DNA of 64,000 bases, from positions 117,238-181,237 of the forward strand of contig NZ_JAERVO010000009.1 in assembly GCF_016798325.1 (NCBI RefSeq), written 5' to 3'. This stretch comes from Marinobacter mangrovi (GTDB lineage Bacteria > Pseudomonadota > Gammaproteobacteria > Pseudomonadales > Oleiphilaceae). Positions 43,194 through 51,171 of the stretch are shown piece after piece (position 1 is the stretch's first letter; every line of letters begins with the position of its first letter). A program made the position numbers and the translations under genes. The notes beneath the pieces are model-generated. The model was not told the origin of the DNA. It did not search any database and worked only from the letters and a program-made list of their open reading frames with translations.

Positions 43194-46100
43194 TGATGAT
43201 TGTTTTCAAGGGAAAGTTCAGGGCTTTGTTAATTGGCCTTCTACTGGTGTTTCCTGCATCGGGTTACTCTGCAGCGCCGGATTTAGCTCAAGAGCCGCTG
43301 TTTGTTGGAACACCCGTTTCCCCAAATTTGCTATTTATTATTGATGATTCGGGATCAATGGCTTGGGAGTATATGCCCGACGGATTGAACTTTGGGAATG
43401 TAGGGTCTGATAATAGTGTGTGCCTATACTATTATTATTATGGCGGTAAGAGAAGGTGTGGCTACAGAAGTTATTCTGGTGAAGAAGTTTATAATCGTTA
43501 TTATTTTTCCTCGCGAGTCAACAAGGTTTATTACGATCCCGGTGCCGATTATGTAGCCCCGTTTAAGGTAGATGGTTCGGGGCGTATGCCAGATTCAATC
43601 TATACAGATGCTTCATCTAATGGGTATGACAGTGACTCTGATAGCTACGATCTGAGTAATCGTCAGTTTGTTCTAGATGGGGCTACTTTTAATAATGGGT
43701 TTTATTATAAATATGATTCTTCGAATATAAATTGTAATGCATCTGACGATTACGATAGTGATTGCTACGATTATGTAGATATGAATAGCCAAAGTGATGC
43801 CCAAAAGAAAAATTTTGCGAACTGGTATTCTTTCTATCGAACCCGAATGATGATGAGTAAGGCGGGCATCGGGGAGGCATTTAATTCGTTGCCCGATTAT
43901 TTTAGGTTGGGGTGGGGCGCGATCAATAATTATAGTCGCAATGTTGACGACAGTGACAAGGTCGCTGCGGTAGAGCAAGGAGTTCGTGAATATTCCAGCG
44001 GTCATAGAAAAGAATTTTATAGCTGGCTTTATAATAAAGATGCAAATGGTGGTACTCCCTTGAGAAGTGCCCTTGATGGAGCCGGTGAATACTACGAGAC
44101 GAGCCTAAATGCTTGGCGTGATAAACCTGAAAATGGTAACACTTCGGGGAATCCGGCGCGTGAATGCCGGCAAGCCTATACAATTTTGATGACAGATGGA
44201 TATTACGGCAGTGAACAGCTGAAGGATTCTTTGGAAAAAGCTGACGATATCAAGGGGAATTCAATAAACAACCCTAAAGGGACAAATTATCAGTACAGTC
44301 CAAAAGCACCCTTTAATGATGGTGTCGATGGAACCTCGTTAGCTGATATTGCCATGTACTACTGGAAGAGAGATCTTCGTAGCGATTTGGATAATTTCGT
44401 GCCAACTAACTCAACAGATCCAGCGTTTTGGCAGCATATGTCTACCTACGGTGTGGGGTTAGGTGTAACGGGATCTGTTGATCCTGGTAGTGCCTTTGAT
44501 GCAATCAGCAGTAGTTCGATGGTGGATTGGTGGGGCGGTAATAACAACGAGGATAAAATTAACGACCTAGTTCACGCGAGCGTTAATGGTCGAGGAGGAT
44601 TCTTCAGTGCTGACGACCCCACAACCTTTGCATCGAAACTAAAATCAACAATTGGCGATATTACCGCTGATGCAGGTTCTGCTACTGCTGTGGAATTTGA
44701 TGTATCTTCCTTTCAAGAAGGAGCTTTGATTTTTTCGGCCCAATTTGATCCCAATGGCTGGTCGGGCGATCTCCAAGCTTTGAAGCTTGAAGGTGCAGAT
44801 GCTCCGATTGTACCTGACGCTGAGACTGCCATTTCGGAAGGGAAGGGTTGGTCTGCTAAAGCTATTTTGGATAATCGAGACCTGTCGACGGATGATCGCG
44901 TTATTATTACCTACTCGGATGCCAGCGACAAAGGTGTGCCGTTTCGCTGGGCAAACCTGGATCAGGATCAGGTTGATGACCTCAGCTATGGCGGTGTAAC
45001 CGCAACGTTTGCTCAGCAGGTACTGAATTTCATTCGAGGTGACCGCTCAAATGAAGATGGCGTAGATATTCGCAAACGCAGTAGTCGTTTGGGTTCTATC
45101 GTCAACTCCTCTCCGGAGTATGTGGGTAAACCGCGTGCTGGATGGCCTCAAGAGGACCCATTCGGCGTCGATGGACATCGTTATGAGACCTATGTCACCG
45201 CGAAGGAGAATCGCACGCCGGTCGCTTACGTTGGCTCAAACGATGGCATGTTGCATGGTTTCAATGCGACTGCTGAAGGCGGTAACGAAGTTCTTGGATA
45301 CATCCCGAATTTTGTATACTCCAGTGCTGCTGATGATGAGGGGTTGCATTACCTAGCTGATCCGGATTATCAGCATCGCTACTATGTGGATCTTTCAACG
45401 CGCCAGCAGGATGTCTATACAAAAGGTAGGACTTCTAGTGGTAGCGTGACGGCGGGAAGAGCTTGGCGAAGCATATTAGTTGGTGGTGGTCGCGCCGGTG
45501 CAAAAGGTATTTATGCGATTGATGTGTCAGATCCTTCAGGCTACACAGAAGCCAATGCATCGAAGGTCTTGCTATGGGAATTCACCGCTGAAGATGACGC
45601 CCGGTTAGGGTATGTGACTCAAGCGCCGATTATCAGCATGGCAAAATGGGGCGACAACGATATTCGCTGGACGGCCTTTGTGGCCAATGGTTATGACAGC
45701 CCCACTGCGACGACAGGGTTCTTCATGCTTGATATCGAAGCAGGTATGGACGGCTCGTGGGATACTGGTGATTACCGTTACATCCAGTTCCAGAATGGTG
45801 GCGATGGTCTTTCTCCTTTGAGTGTGTTGGATACGACAGGGGATTACCTGTCTGATCGCGTCTATGCAGGGGATCTAGATGGAAACTTGTGGGTTGCGAG
45901 TGTTGATGCGGGAGGGGACTGGGCTTCAGACTATGTTGTCTCCGGTGGAGGCTCGACGCCAGTGCCTTTATTCACTGGAAAGGCATCACAGCCAATTACG
46001 GCGGCGCCGAAGGTTCTAGCGCATCCCGACCAACCCCGGGCAGGTAATATACCAAATCTGATGGTCTATTTTGGCACCGGCAAATACCTGGAATCCTCGG

Positions 46101-46642
46101 ATATTTCAAATACTGATTCCCAAAGTGTCTATGGCGTTTGGGATCGAGGCGAGGCCGGTTTGACGCGTGATAATCTCGCATCAAGAAGTCTGGTAAAAGG
46201 AAGTTTGACGGTCGACGGTGAAAGCCTGACTATTCGCGAATCTGAAGGTGACGATATTAAGTATTCAGCGAATGAGCGAGGCTGGTATGCTGATCTGACG
46301 GATGTTGGGGAGCGAGTTATTGTTAGCCCTCAGTCCACTGGACAGTTTCTCTACCTTAACTCAATGGTTCCAGACGTCGATCCCTGTAAGTCAGGAGGAA
46401 GCGGCTGGTTGATGGCTTTTGGTCTGGATGGTCGTACGCCTACGACGAATGCGTTCGTGGATTTGCCGCAGAGTGTTGTGGGTTACCAGGTTGATGGCCT
46501 CCCAAATCAGTCAACTATTTTGGGCCCCTATCGATTTACACCGACGACTGAAGGAAACGTCGATGTTAAGAAAATCCCGCCACCGAGTCATAGCGTTCCT
46601 GGTGCAGGTCGACGTGGTTGGCAAGAATTGATCGAAGAATAA
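43193..46642 (+). CDS. pilY1: Type IV pilus tip adhesin/mechanosensor PilY1
   Basis: PilY1 sits at the pilus tip, joins surface sensing and adhesion. The 1149-residue protein has a signal peptide (cleavage near residue 27), an N-terminal von Willebrand A-like region with MIDAS DDSGS (51-55), GGTPL and MTDG, and a C-terminal beta-propeller with the PilY signature and a calcium-type loop at 880-888. A 120-residue insert rich in Tyr, Asp and Ser follows the first MIDAS part and holds Cys77, 89, 181 and 191. AAGGGGG lies upstream of tandem ATGs. Base composition is clearly AT-richer than in flanking genes. Confidence 0.92.
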   Translation: MMIVFKGKFRALLIGLLLVFPASGYSAAPDLAQEPLFVGTPVSPNLLFIIDDSGSMAWEYMPDGLNFGNVGSDNSVCLYYYYYGGKRRCGYRSYSGEEVYNRYYFSSRVNKVYYDPGADYVAPFKVDGSGRMPDSIYTDASSNGYDSDSDSYDLSNRQFVLDGATFNNGFYYKYDSSNINCNASDDYDSDCYDYVDMNSQSDAQKKNFANWYSFYRTRMMMSKAGIGEAFNSLPDYFRLGWGAINNYSRNVDDSDKVAAVEQGVREYSSGHRKEFYSWLYNKDANGGTPLRSALDGAGEYYETSLNAWRDKPENGNTSGNPARECRQAYTILMTDGYYGSEQLKDSLEKADDIKGNSINNPKGTNYQYSPKAPFNDGVDGTSLADIAMYYWKRDLRSDLDNFVPTNSTDPAFWQHMSTYGVGLGVTGSVDPGSAFDAISSSSMVDWWGGNNNEDKINDLVHASVNGRGGFFSADDPTTFASKLKSTIGDITADAGSATAVEFDVSSFQEGALIFSAQFDPNGWSGDLQALKLEGADAPIVPDAETAISEGKGWSAKAILDNRDLSTDDRVIITYSDASDKGVPFRWANLDQDQVDDLSYGGVTATFAQQVLNFIRGDRSNEDGVDIRKRSSRLGSIVNSSPEYVGKPRAGWPQEDPFGVDGHRYETYVTAKENRTPVAYVGSNDGMLHGFNATAEGGNEVLGYIPNFVYSSAADDEGLHYLADPDYQHRYYVDLSTRQQDVYTKGRTSSGSVTAGRAWRSILVGGGRAGAKGIYAIDVSDPSGYTEANASKVLLWEFTAEDDARLGYVTQAPIISMAKWGDNDIRWTAFVANGYDSPTATTGFFMLDIEAGMDGSWDTGDYRYIQFQNGGDGLSPLSVLDTTGDYLSDRVYAGDLDGNLWVASVDAGGDWASDYVVSGGGSTPVPLFTGKASQPITAAPKVLAHPDQPRAGNIPNLMVYFGTGKYLESSDISNTDSQSVYGVWDRGEAGLTRDNLASRSLVKGSLTVDGESLTIRESEGDDIKYSANERGWYADLTDVGERVIVSPQSTGQFLYLNSMVPDVDPCKSGGSGWLMAFGLDGRTPTTNAFVDLPQSVVGYQVDGLPNQSTILGPYRFTPTTEGNVDVKKIPPPSHSVPGAGRRGWQELIEE

Positions 46643-46655
46643 AGCTGAGTGAGGC

Positions 46656-46680
46656 ACCGAACAGCTCGATGCTGTTCGGT
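46656..46680 (+). other. Perfect 10-bp inverted repeat after pilY1
   Basis: ACCGAACAGC and GCTGTTCGGT flank a 5-base loop, 13 bases past the pilY1 stop. No T-run follows, so it may be a weak terminator, an mRNA stabiliser or a protein-binding site in front of pilE. Confidence 0.6.
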
Positions 46681-46756
46681 TAGCCCATCAAGCATAGAAT
46701 TGCAGTCGCATGTACGTGATGTCGGTTGAAGCCGGCGAGCTATTAAGGATTCTGAA

Positions 46757-47170
46757 ATGAAAATCGAGTCAGGAAGTTATGGTTTCTCCTTGATCGAGTT
46801 GATGATAGTCGTTGTCATCATAGGCATCATTACTGCGATAGCCTATCCTTCTTATATAGATAATATTCGAGAAACCCGTCGGACCACCGCGCAAGCCGAC
46901 TTGATGGACTTGGCGCAATGGATGGAGAGACAGTACTCTACAGATTACAGCTATTATGAGGGAGGTAAGAAGCCCGTGCTGCCATATACAGCATCTCCTC
47001 AAAGCGGAACGAGCTATTACAATCTGAGCTTGCTTGATGGTGATATGGGGAAAAATAGCTATACGTTGCAAGCGGCGCCCACAGGTGACCAAGTGAATGA
47101 CGACTGTGGAACGCTTACATTAAATCAAGCCGGCAGTCGTGGGCATTCAAGTGGGGCGAATTGCTGGTAG
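46757..47170 (+). CDS. pilE: Minor pilin PilE
   Basis: A 137-residue type IV prepilin. Leader MKIESGSYG is cleaved before FSLIELMIVV, with Glu5. The C-terminal domain ends with CGTLTLN and a terminal Cys-Trp, the minor-pilin PilE pattern (disulfide loop between the two Cys). It is separated from pilY1 by 114 bases containing the inverted repeat at 46656 and a possible TAGAAT -10 at about 46696; it may be partly independent. Confidence 0.88.
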   Translation: MKIESGSYGFSLIELMIVVVIIGIITAIAYPSYIDNIRETRRTTAQADLMDLAQWMERQYSTDYSYYEGGKKPVLPYTASPQSGTSYYNLSLLDGDMGKNSYTLQAAPTGDQVNDDCGTLTLNQAGSRGHSSGANCW

Positions 47171-47218
47171 AGGCCGGTTGGCTTAACTGCTCCGATATCA
47201 TTATCATCGATGTTTGAC

Positions 47219-47240
47219 GCGCTGCAGCGTGGCGCTTTTT
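47219..47240 (+). terminator. Weak terminator after pilE
   Basis: GCGC, a 9-base loop, GCGC and T5 (47236-47240). The stem is short, and it also contains a CGCTGCAGCG palindrome. Lies 48 bases past the pilE stop. Confidence 0.4.
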
Positions 47241-47313
47241 GAATCTTAGTTGGATGATTAACTTGGCGCTTGCCGGCCACTGGCACTACACTGATTCGCA
47301 AATTTCGACATAG

Positions 47314-47871
47314 CTAACAACGAACTGGATTGCCATCCGACTTTTCTGGAACACCATCGCCATCTGTGTCGTTGCTTAACCTGATTCGTCCACCACGATT
47401 GATGATGAGGTGTGCTGCTTGGCGAGGGTTGCCATCTGCCGGACACCAAGTGATATTTCCTAGATCGCTGTAGATCAATCCATTCGGGCGATATTGAAAG
47501 TAACTGCTGTGCAATGATCGAGCCTTGAGTGTGCCGTTATCGGGTGCTGGCAGTTGGCGAAGTAGACGTGTTGAGTCGCTAAGTTTTCGCTGATTGTATG
47601 GATCTACGAACAATGAGAGCTTGTTGTTCCAATTAGAGCCGCATGCGCCGTTACTGTTGAGAGGGCAAACTGTAACGATACTTCCAGTCATAATGGCATT
47701 TCGTCTGGCAAATGCCATAAAAGAAAGCAAGTCGTGAATGGTACTTCGTCGCTGCCCATCTTCTATCAAGTCATTCATTGATGGAGCTGCAACTGCTAGA
47801 AGTATGGAAGCGATGGTTACAGTAATCAGTAATTCAATAAGGGTGAATCCTTGAGCATTCGTTGGCTTCAT
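47314..47871 (-). CDS. fimT: FimT-like DNA-uptake pilin (GspH family)
   Basis: A 185-residue prepilin, encoded opposite to the other minor pilins. Leader MKPTNAQG is cleaved before FTLIELLITV (Glu5 present). The beta domain ends with GRIR at 161-164, the GRxR motif that in Legionella FimT contacts DNA, followed by a DTDGDG stretch (168-173) and a final Cys. The motif and family suggest DNA binding in natural transformation; that is inference. AT-rich composition like its neighbours. Confidence 0.85.
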   Translation of the reverse strand: MKPTNAQGFTLIELLITVTIASILLAVAAPSMNDLIEDGQRRSTIHDLLSFMAFARRNAIMTGSIVTVCPLNSNGACGSNWNNKLSLFVDPYNQRKLSDSTRLLRQLPAPDNGTLKARSLHSSYFQYRPNGLIYSDLGNITWCPADGNPRQAAHLIINRGGRIRLSNDTDGDGVPEKSDGNPVRC

Positions 47872-47896
47872 TCCTTGAAATCCACTAATCCAATTT

Positions 47897-47916
47897 CGCT
47901 ATCATTACTGATAGCG
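47897..47916. promoter_or_regulatory. 8-bp inverted repeat upstream of fimT
   Basis: CGCTATCA and TGATAGCG are separated by TTAC, 26 bases before the fimT start, in the leader or promoter region. A candidate operator or RNA hairpin; no known regulator was matched. Confidence 0.45.
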
Positions 47917-48004
47917 CATCCTGCACTTTAATGAAGACGAAACCCTATCTATTTTAGATTATTGTCATCAAGTGACAATAACGGACGTTTCTGTGCGAGT
48001 TTAC

Positions 48005-49384
48005 TCACTCCATCCCCAACTTCTTCAACTTATACCGCAACGCCCGAAAACTGATCCCCAGCTTCTTCGCAGCCGCCGTCTTGTTCCACCGGGTCGCCTC
48101 CAGCGCCTTTTCAATCGCTTTGCGCTCGATCGACTCAAGATAATTTTCCAGATCCAGTTCGCCATCATCCGGCAGTTCCACCGCAGCGCCGGGTGCGGCG
48201 TCGGGATCCGCCTCGATACGACTGGTGGTCACCGGGCCGTGGCCCATGTGCAGGTCGTCGGCATCGATCTGGTCCAGGTCGCACAGGGTGAATGCGCGTT
48301 CCAGGACATTTTCCAGTTCGCGCACATTACCCGGGAAGTCGTACTGTTTGAGTTTCTGTAGGGCGGCCGGTGTCAGCGAGGCCGGATCGCACTCGTAGTC
48401 CCGGGCCAGGCGGGTCAGTATGTGCTGGGCCAGCAGTTCGATGTCGTCCGGGCGCTCGCGTAACGGCGGGACTTTCAGCTCGATCACGTTGATGCGGTAG
48501 AACAGGTCCTGGCGGAAGTCGCCTTCCTGCACGAGGGTGGGCAGATCCCGATGAGTCGCGCTGAGGATGCGGATATCGACCGGGAATTCGCGGGACTCTC
48601 CGACAGGCCGCACGGCTTTTTCCTGAATCGCCCGCAGCAGCTTGACCTGCATGTTCAGCGGTAGGTCCGCTACTTCATCGAGGAACAGGGTGCCGCCGTC
48701 GGCGGAACGGAACAGGCCGGCCTTGTTGTCGGTCGCGCCGGTGAAGCTGCCTTTCTTGTGACCGAAAAACTCGCTTTCCATCAGTTCGGAGGGAATGGCG
48801 CCACAGTTCACCGCGATAAACGGGCCTTCCTGCCTCGGACCCTGCATGTGAATCATCCGCGCGACCAGTTCCTTACCGCTACCGGATTCGCCACTGATGA
48901 AGACCGGAGCCTGACTGCGAGCCAGCTTACGGGTCTGGTTGCGCAGACGGCGGATGCCTTCGGACTGGCCCAGTAGCAGGCCGGGATCGTCCTCTCCCGT
49001 GCGTTCGGCTTCGGGTTTGGAGAGCTTCAGGGCGCTGTTCACCAGTTCGCGCAAGCGGGGCAGTTCGACGGGCTTGGAGACGAAATCGAAGGCGCCGGCC
49101 TTGAGGGCTTCGATGGCGGTGTCCATGCTGCCGTAGGCGGTGATCACGGCCACCGGCGTTTGCGGGCAAACCTGCTGAATCCACTGGACCAGCTCAATCC
49201 CGTTGCCGTCCGGCAGGTTCATGTCCGTCAGGCACAATTGCGGTGGATCGGATTCCAGTATCGCCTTGGCCGTGGTGACATCGGCGGCCGTCCGGACCTG
49301 GATGTCCATGCGCATGAGCGTGATTTCCAGCAGCTCCCGGATGTCCGGTTCGTCGTCGATGATCAGCGCTGTCGGTGTGGTCAT
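48005..49384 (-). CDS. pilR: Type IV pilus response regulator PilR
   Basis: A sigma-54 dependent response regulator that activates pilA. The 459 residues consist of a receiver domain with phospho-acceptor Asp54, an AAA+ domain with GESGSGKE and GSFTGA (the sigma-54 contact loop, normally GAFTGA), and a Fis-type helix-turn-helix at the C-terminus. It follows pilS by 58 bases. A DNA-binding role at the pilA promoter, which lies outside this window, is family knowledge. Confidence 0.96.
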   Translation of the reverse strand: MTTPTALIIDDEPDIRELLEITLMRMDIQVRTAADVTTAKAILESDPPQLCLTDMNLPDGNGIELVQWIQQVCPQTPVAVITAYGSMDTAIEALKAGAFDFVSKPVELPRLRELVNSALKLSKPEAERTGEDDPGLLLGQSEGIRRLRNQTRKLARSQAPVFISGESGSGKELVARMIHMQGPRQEGPFIAVNCGAIPSELMESEFFGHKKGSFTGATDNKAGLFRSADGGTLFLDEVADLPLNMQVKLLRAIQEKAVRPVGESREFPVDIRILSATHRDLPTLVQEGDFRQDLFYRINVIELKVPPLRERPDDIELLAQHILTRLARDYECDPASLTPAALQKLKQYDFPGNVRELENVLERAFTLCDLDQIDADDLHMGHGPVTTSRIEADPDAAPGAAVELPDDGELDLENYLESIERKAIEKALEATRWNKTAAAKKLGISFRALRYKLKKLGME

Positions 49385-49442
49385 TGCACCGTCTCGTCCT
49401 GTTGTTAGTGGTTCGTCGTTGTTGGCCGTTTCGGAGATCGTT

Positions 49443-51077
49443 CTAGATCAGCCGCCCGTGATGGGCAAAGGTGATCCGGAAGCAGCTCCCCGGCCGGCCG
49501 TTGTCGAGTAAGGCCAGGTGGGCCTGGTTGGCTTCGCACAGCTCCCGCGCCAGATAAAGTCCCAGGCCGGTGCCGCTCTGATCGGTGGTGTAGAACGGCT
49601 CAAAAATGTGTTCGCGTTGCTCGCTGCTGATTCCGGCTCCCTGATCCTGAATGTCGATATAGCTACGTTCGCCATCCCCGGTGACGCCCACACAGATGTT
49701 CAGTGTTGCCTTGCCGGTTTGGGCCTTGCTGTAGCGCAAGCCGTTATCGCACAGGTTGACCAGCACCTGGGCCATCTGGCTTTTGTCGAAGCGGGCCGGT
49801 GGCGCCTGGTCGGGAAGGTCGAGCGTGATGGTCGGCGTGTTGCCGTCCATCCCATTGCTTGCGCCGTGTTGGTAGTCCTCGACAAATTCCTGCAGCCAAC
49901 TGTCGATCTGGACCAGTTCGATGTCCGCCTGGCGGCGTCGGGACAGGTCCAGTACGTTCTCGATAATACCGTTGACCCGTTTGGAATGCCGCTGAATGAT
50001 GTCGACCATTTTACGATCAGCGGCATCGCAGTTGGGTGATTCATTCAGCAATTGTGCCGCGTGACTGATGGCGCCGAGCGGGTTGCGGATCTCATGGGCG
50101 ATACCGGCCGTCAGCCGCCCGAGTGACGCCAGCTTCATTTGCTGCGCCTGGAGCGTCACTTTACTCATGTCCTCGATGAATATCAGGATGTGATCGCCCC
50201 GTTCCTGATGAAGCCGGGTAAAGTTGGCCTGCAGCATGGGGGTAATGGGCGTTGCCTGGAATGGCTCGGTTCGGGTTCCGGGTGAGTTCACCCACTGGTT
50301 CAATCGTTGTCTCAGAGGCGGCGGCAGCAATCCCATATCGTCGTTCCCGGGGCGGTCGCCAAACAGCAGTTCATGGGCAGCGGCGTTAGCCAGACGAACC
50401 AGCCCGAAACGGTCGGTAACGATAATGCCGGTCCGCATTCGCTGGATGATCTGCTGGTTGATCTGCTCCAGTTCATGCAGGCTCTGGGCGCGGGAGCTGG
50501 CGAGCTGTTCGCTGCGGATCATGCGCCGGGTGATGCTCTGGAGCAGGAAGGCCGCTGCGAAATAGAGAATGCCCAGTGAGCCCGCCCGGACGATTTCGTC
50601 GGCATTGGTCTCAAAGGTCAGGGAGGACCAGGTGGCAACGCCCAGCGAGCCGATAGTGGCGAGGGCCGCATAGAAAAGGCCGACACGGCTCGGGGTCAGA
50701 ATGTTGCCGGCGGCGACGGTGACGATGATCAGGTTGGCCAGGCCGCTGGTCATGCCGGCGCTGAACAGCAGCAGTGCATGCAGGGCAACGATGTCGATCA
50801 GGATCGACAGGGTAATGTGGCGTTGATTGGGTTTGGCACCGGCAAAGAGCATGATTGCCGTGAAGACGTTCAGCGCCAGGTAGGCCAGCACGCAGATCTG
50901 GTAGAACTCCGGCGCCCGGAATTTGGTGTCCAGGGTGCCTGGATCGACAAACAGCAGGCCGGCCAGGATCAGACTGATGACCAGTCGATAGTGGTTATAG
51001 ATGCGGAGCAGGCGTGGGCGCTGGCTTTCCTGGAACGGCAAGGTGTCGCGGGCTAATGTAACGCTGTCCGGAGTCAT
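49443..51077 (-). CDS. pilS: Type IV pilus sensor kinase PilS
   Basis: PilS phosphorylates or dephosphorylates PilR according to pilin levels. The 544-residue protein has six membrane helices in the first 200 residues, a PAS domain, the H box AHEIRNPL, and a HATPase domain ending with the G2-type GTGLGLYLA. The chosen start ATG at 51077 gives a typical N-terminus; the frame extends 59 codons further into the nadE upstream region but that part has no family similarity. It is divergent from nadE. Confidence 0.95.
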   Translation of the reverse strand: MTPDSVTLARDTLPFQESQRPRLLRIYNHYRLVISLILAGLLFVDPGTLDTKFRAPEFYQICVLAYLALNVFTAIMLFAGAKPNQRHITLSILIDIVALHALLLFSAGMTSGLANLIIVTVAAGNILTPSRVGLFYAALATIGSLGVATWSSLTFETNADEIVRAGSLGILYFAAAFLLQSITRRMIRSEQLASSRAQSLHELEQINQQIIQRMRTGIIVTDRFGLVRLANAAAHELLFGDRPGNDDMGLLPPPLRQRLNQWVNSPGTRTEPFQATPITPMLQANFTRLHQERGDHILIFIEDMSKVTLQAQQMKLASLGRLTAGIAHEIRNPLGAISHAAQLLNESPNCDAADRKMVDIIQRHSKRVNGIIENVLDLSRRRQADIELVQIDSWLQEFVEDYQHGASNGMDGNTPTITLDLPDQAPPARFDKSQMAQVLVNLCDNGLRYSKAQTGKATLNICVGVTGDGERSYIDIQDQGAGISSEQREHIFEPFYTTDQSGTGLGLYLARELCEANQAHLALLDNGRPGSCFRITFAHHGRLI

Positions 51078-51130
51078 GGCAGGCGATCGAAAAATCCTGT
51101 TTCCTGTCGAAGGGATAAAACGTTGGCAGG

Positions 51131-51149
51131 TATAATAGCGGTTTAAACC
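51131..51149 (+). promoter_or_regulatory. nadE -10 element and adjacent palindrome in the pilS-nadE divergent region
   Basis: TATAAT (51131-51136) for nadE is followed by the perfect palindrome GGTTTAAACC (51140-51149). No good -35 is seen. The pilS promoter must lie in the same 94 bases. Confidence 0.5.
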
Positions 51150-51171
51150 CGCTTGTGGACAGGAGAAAGGC

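Noticed and set aside
45035..45043. RGD triplet in PilY1 (residues 615-617), a possible integrin-binding site
   Set aside because: It lies in IRGDRSNE, a stretch I recognise as common to the PilY family, so it is not evidence for integrin binding.
40447..48004. Insertion sequence or integrase as carrier of the pilin island
   Set aside because: No transposase, integrase, direct repeat or tRNA target was seen; composition alone supports only recombination.
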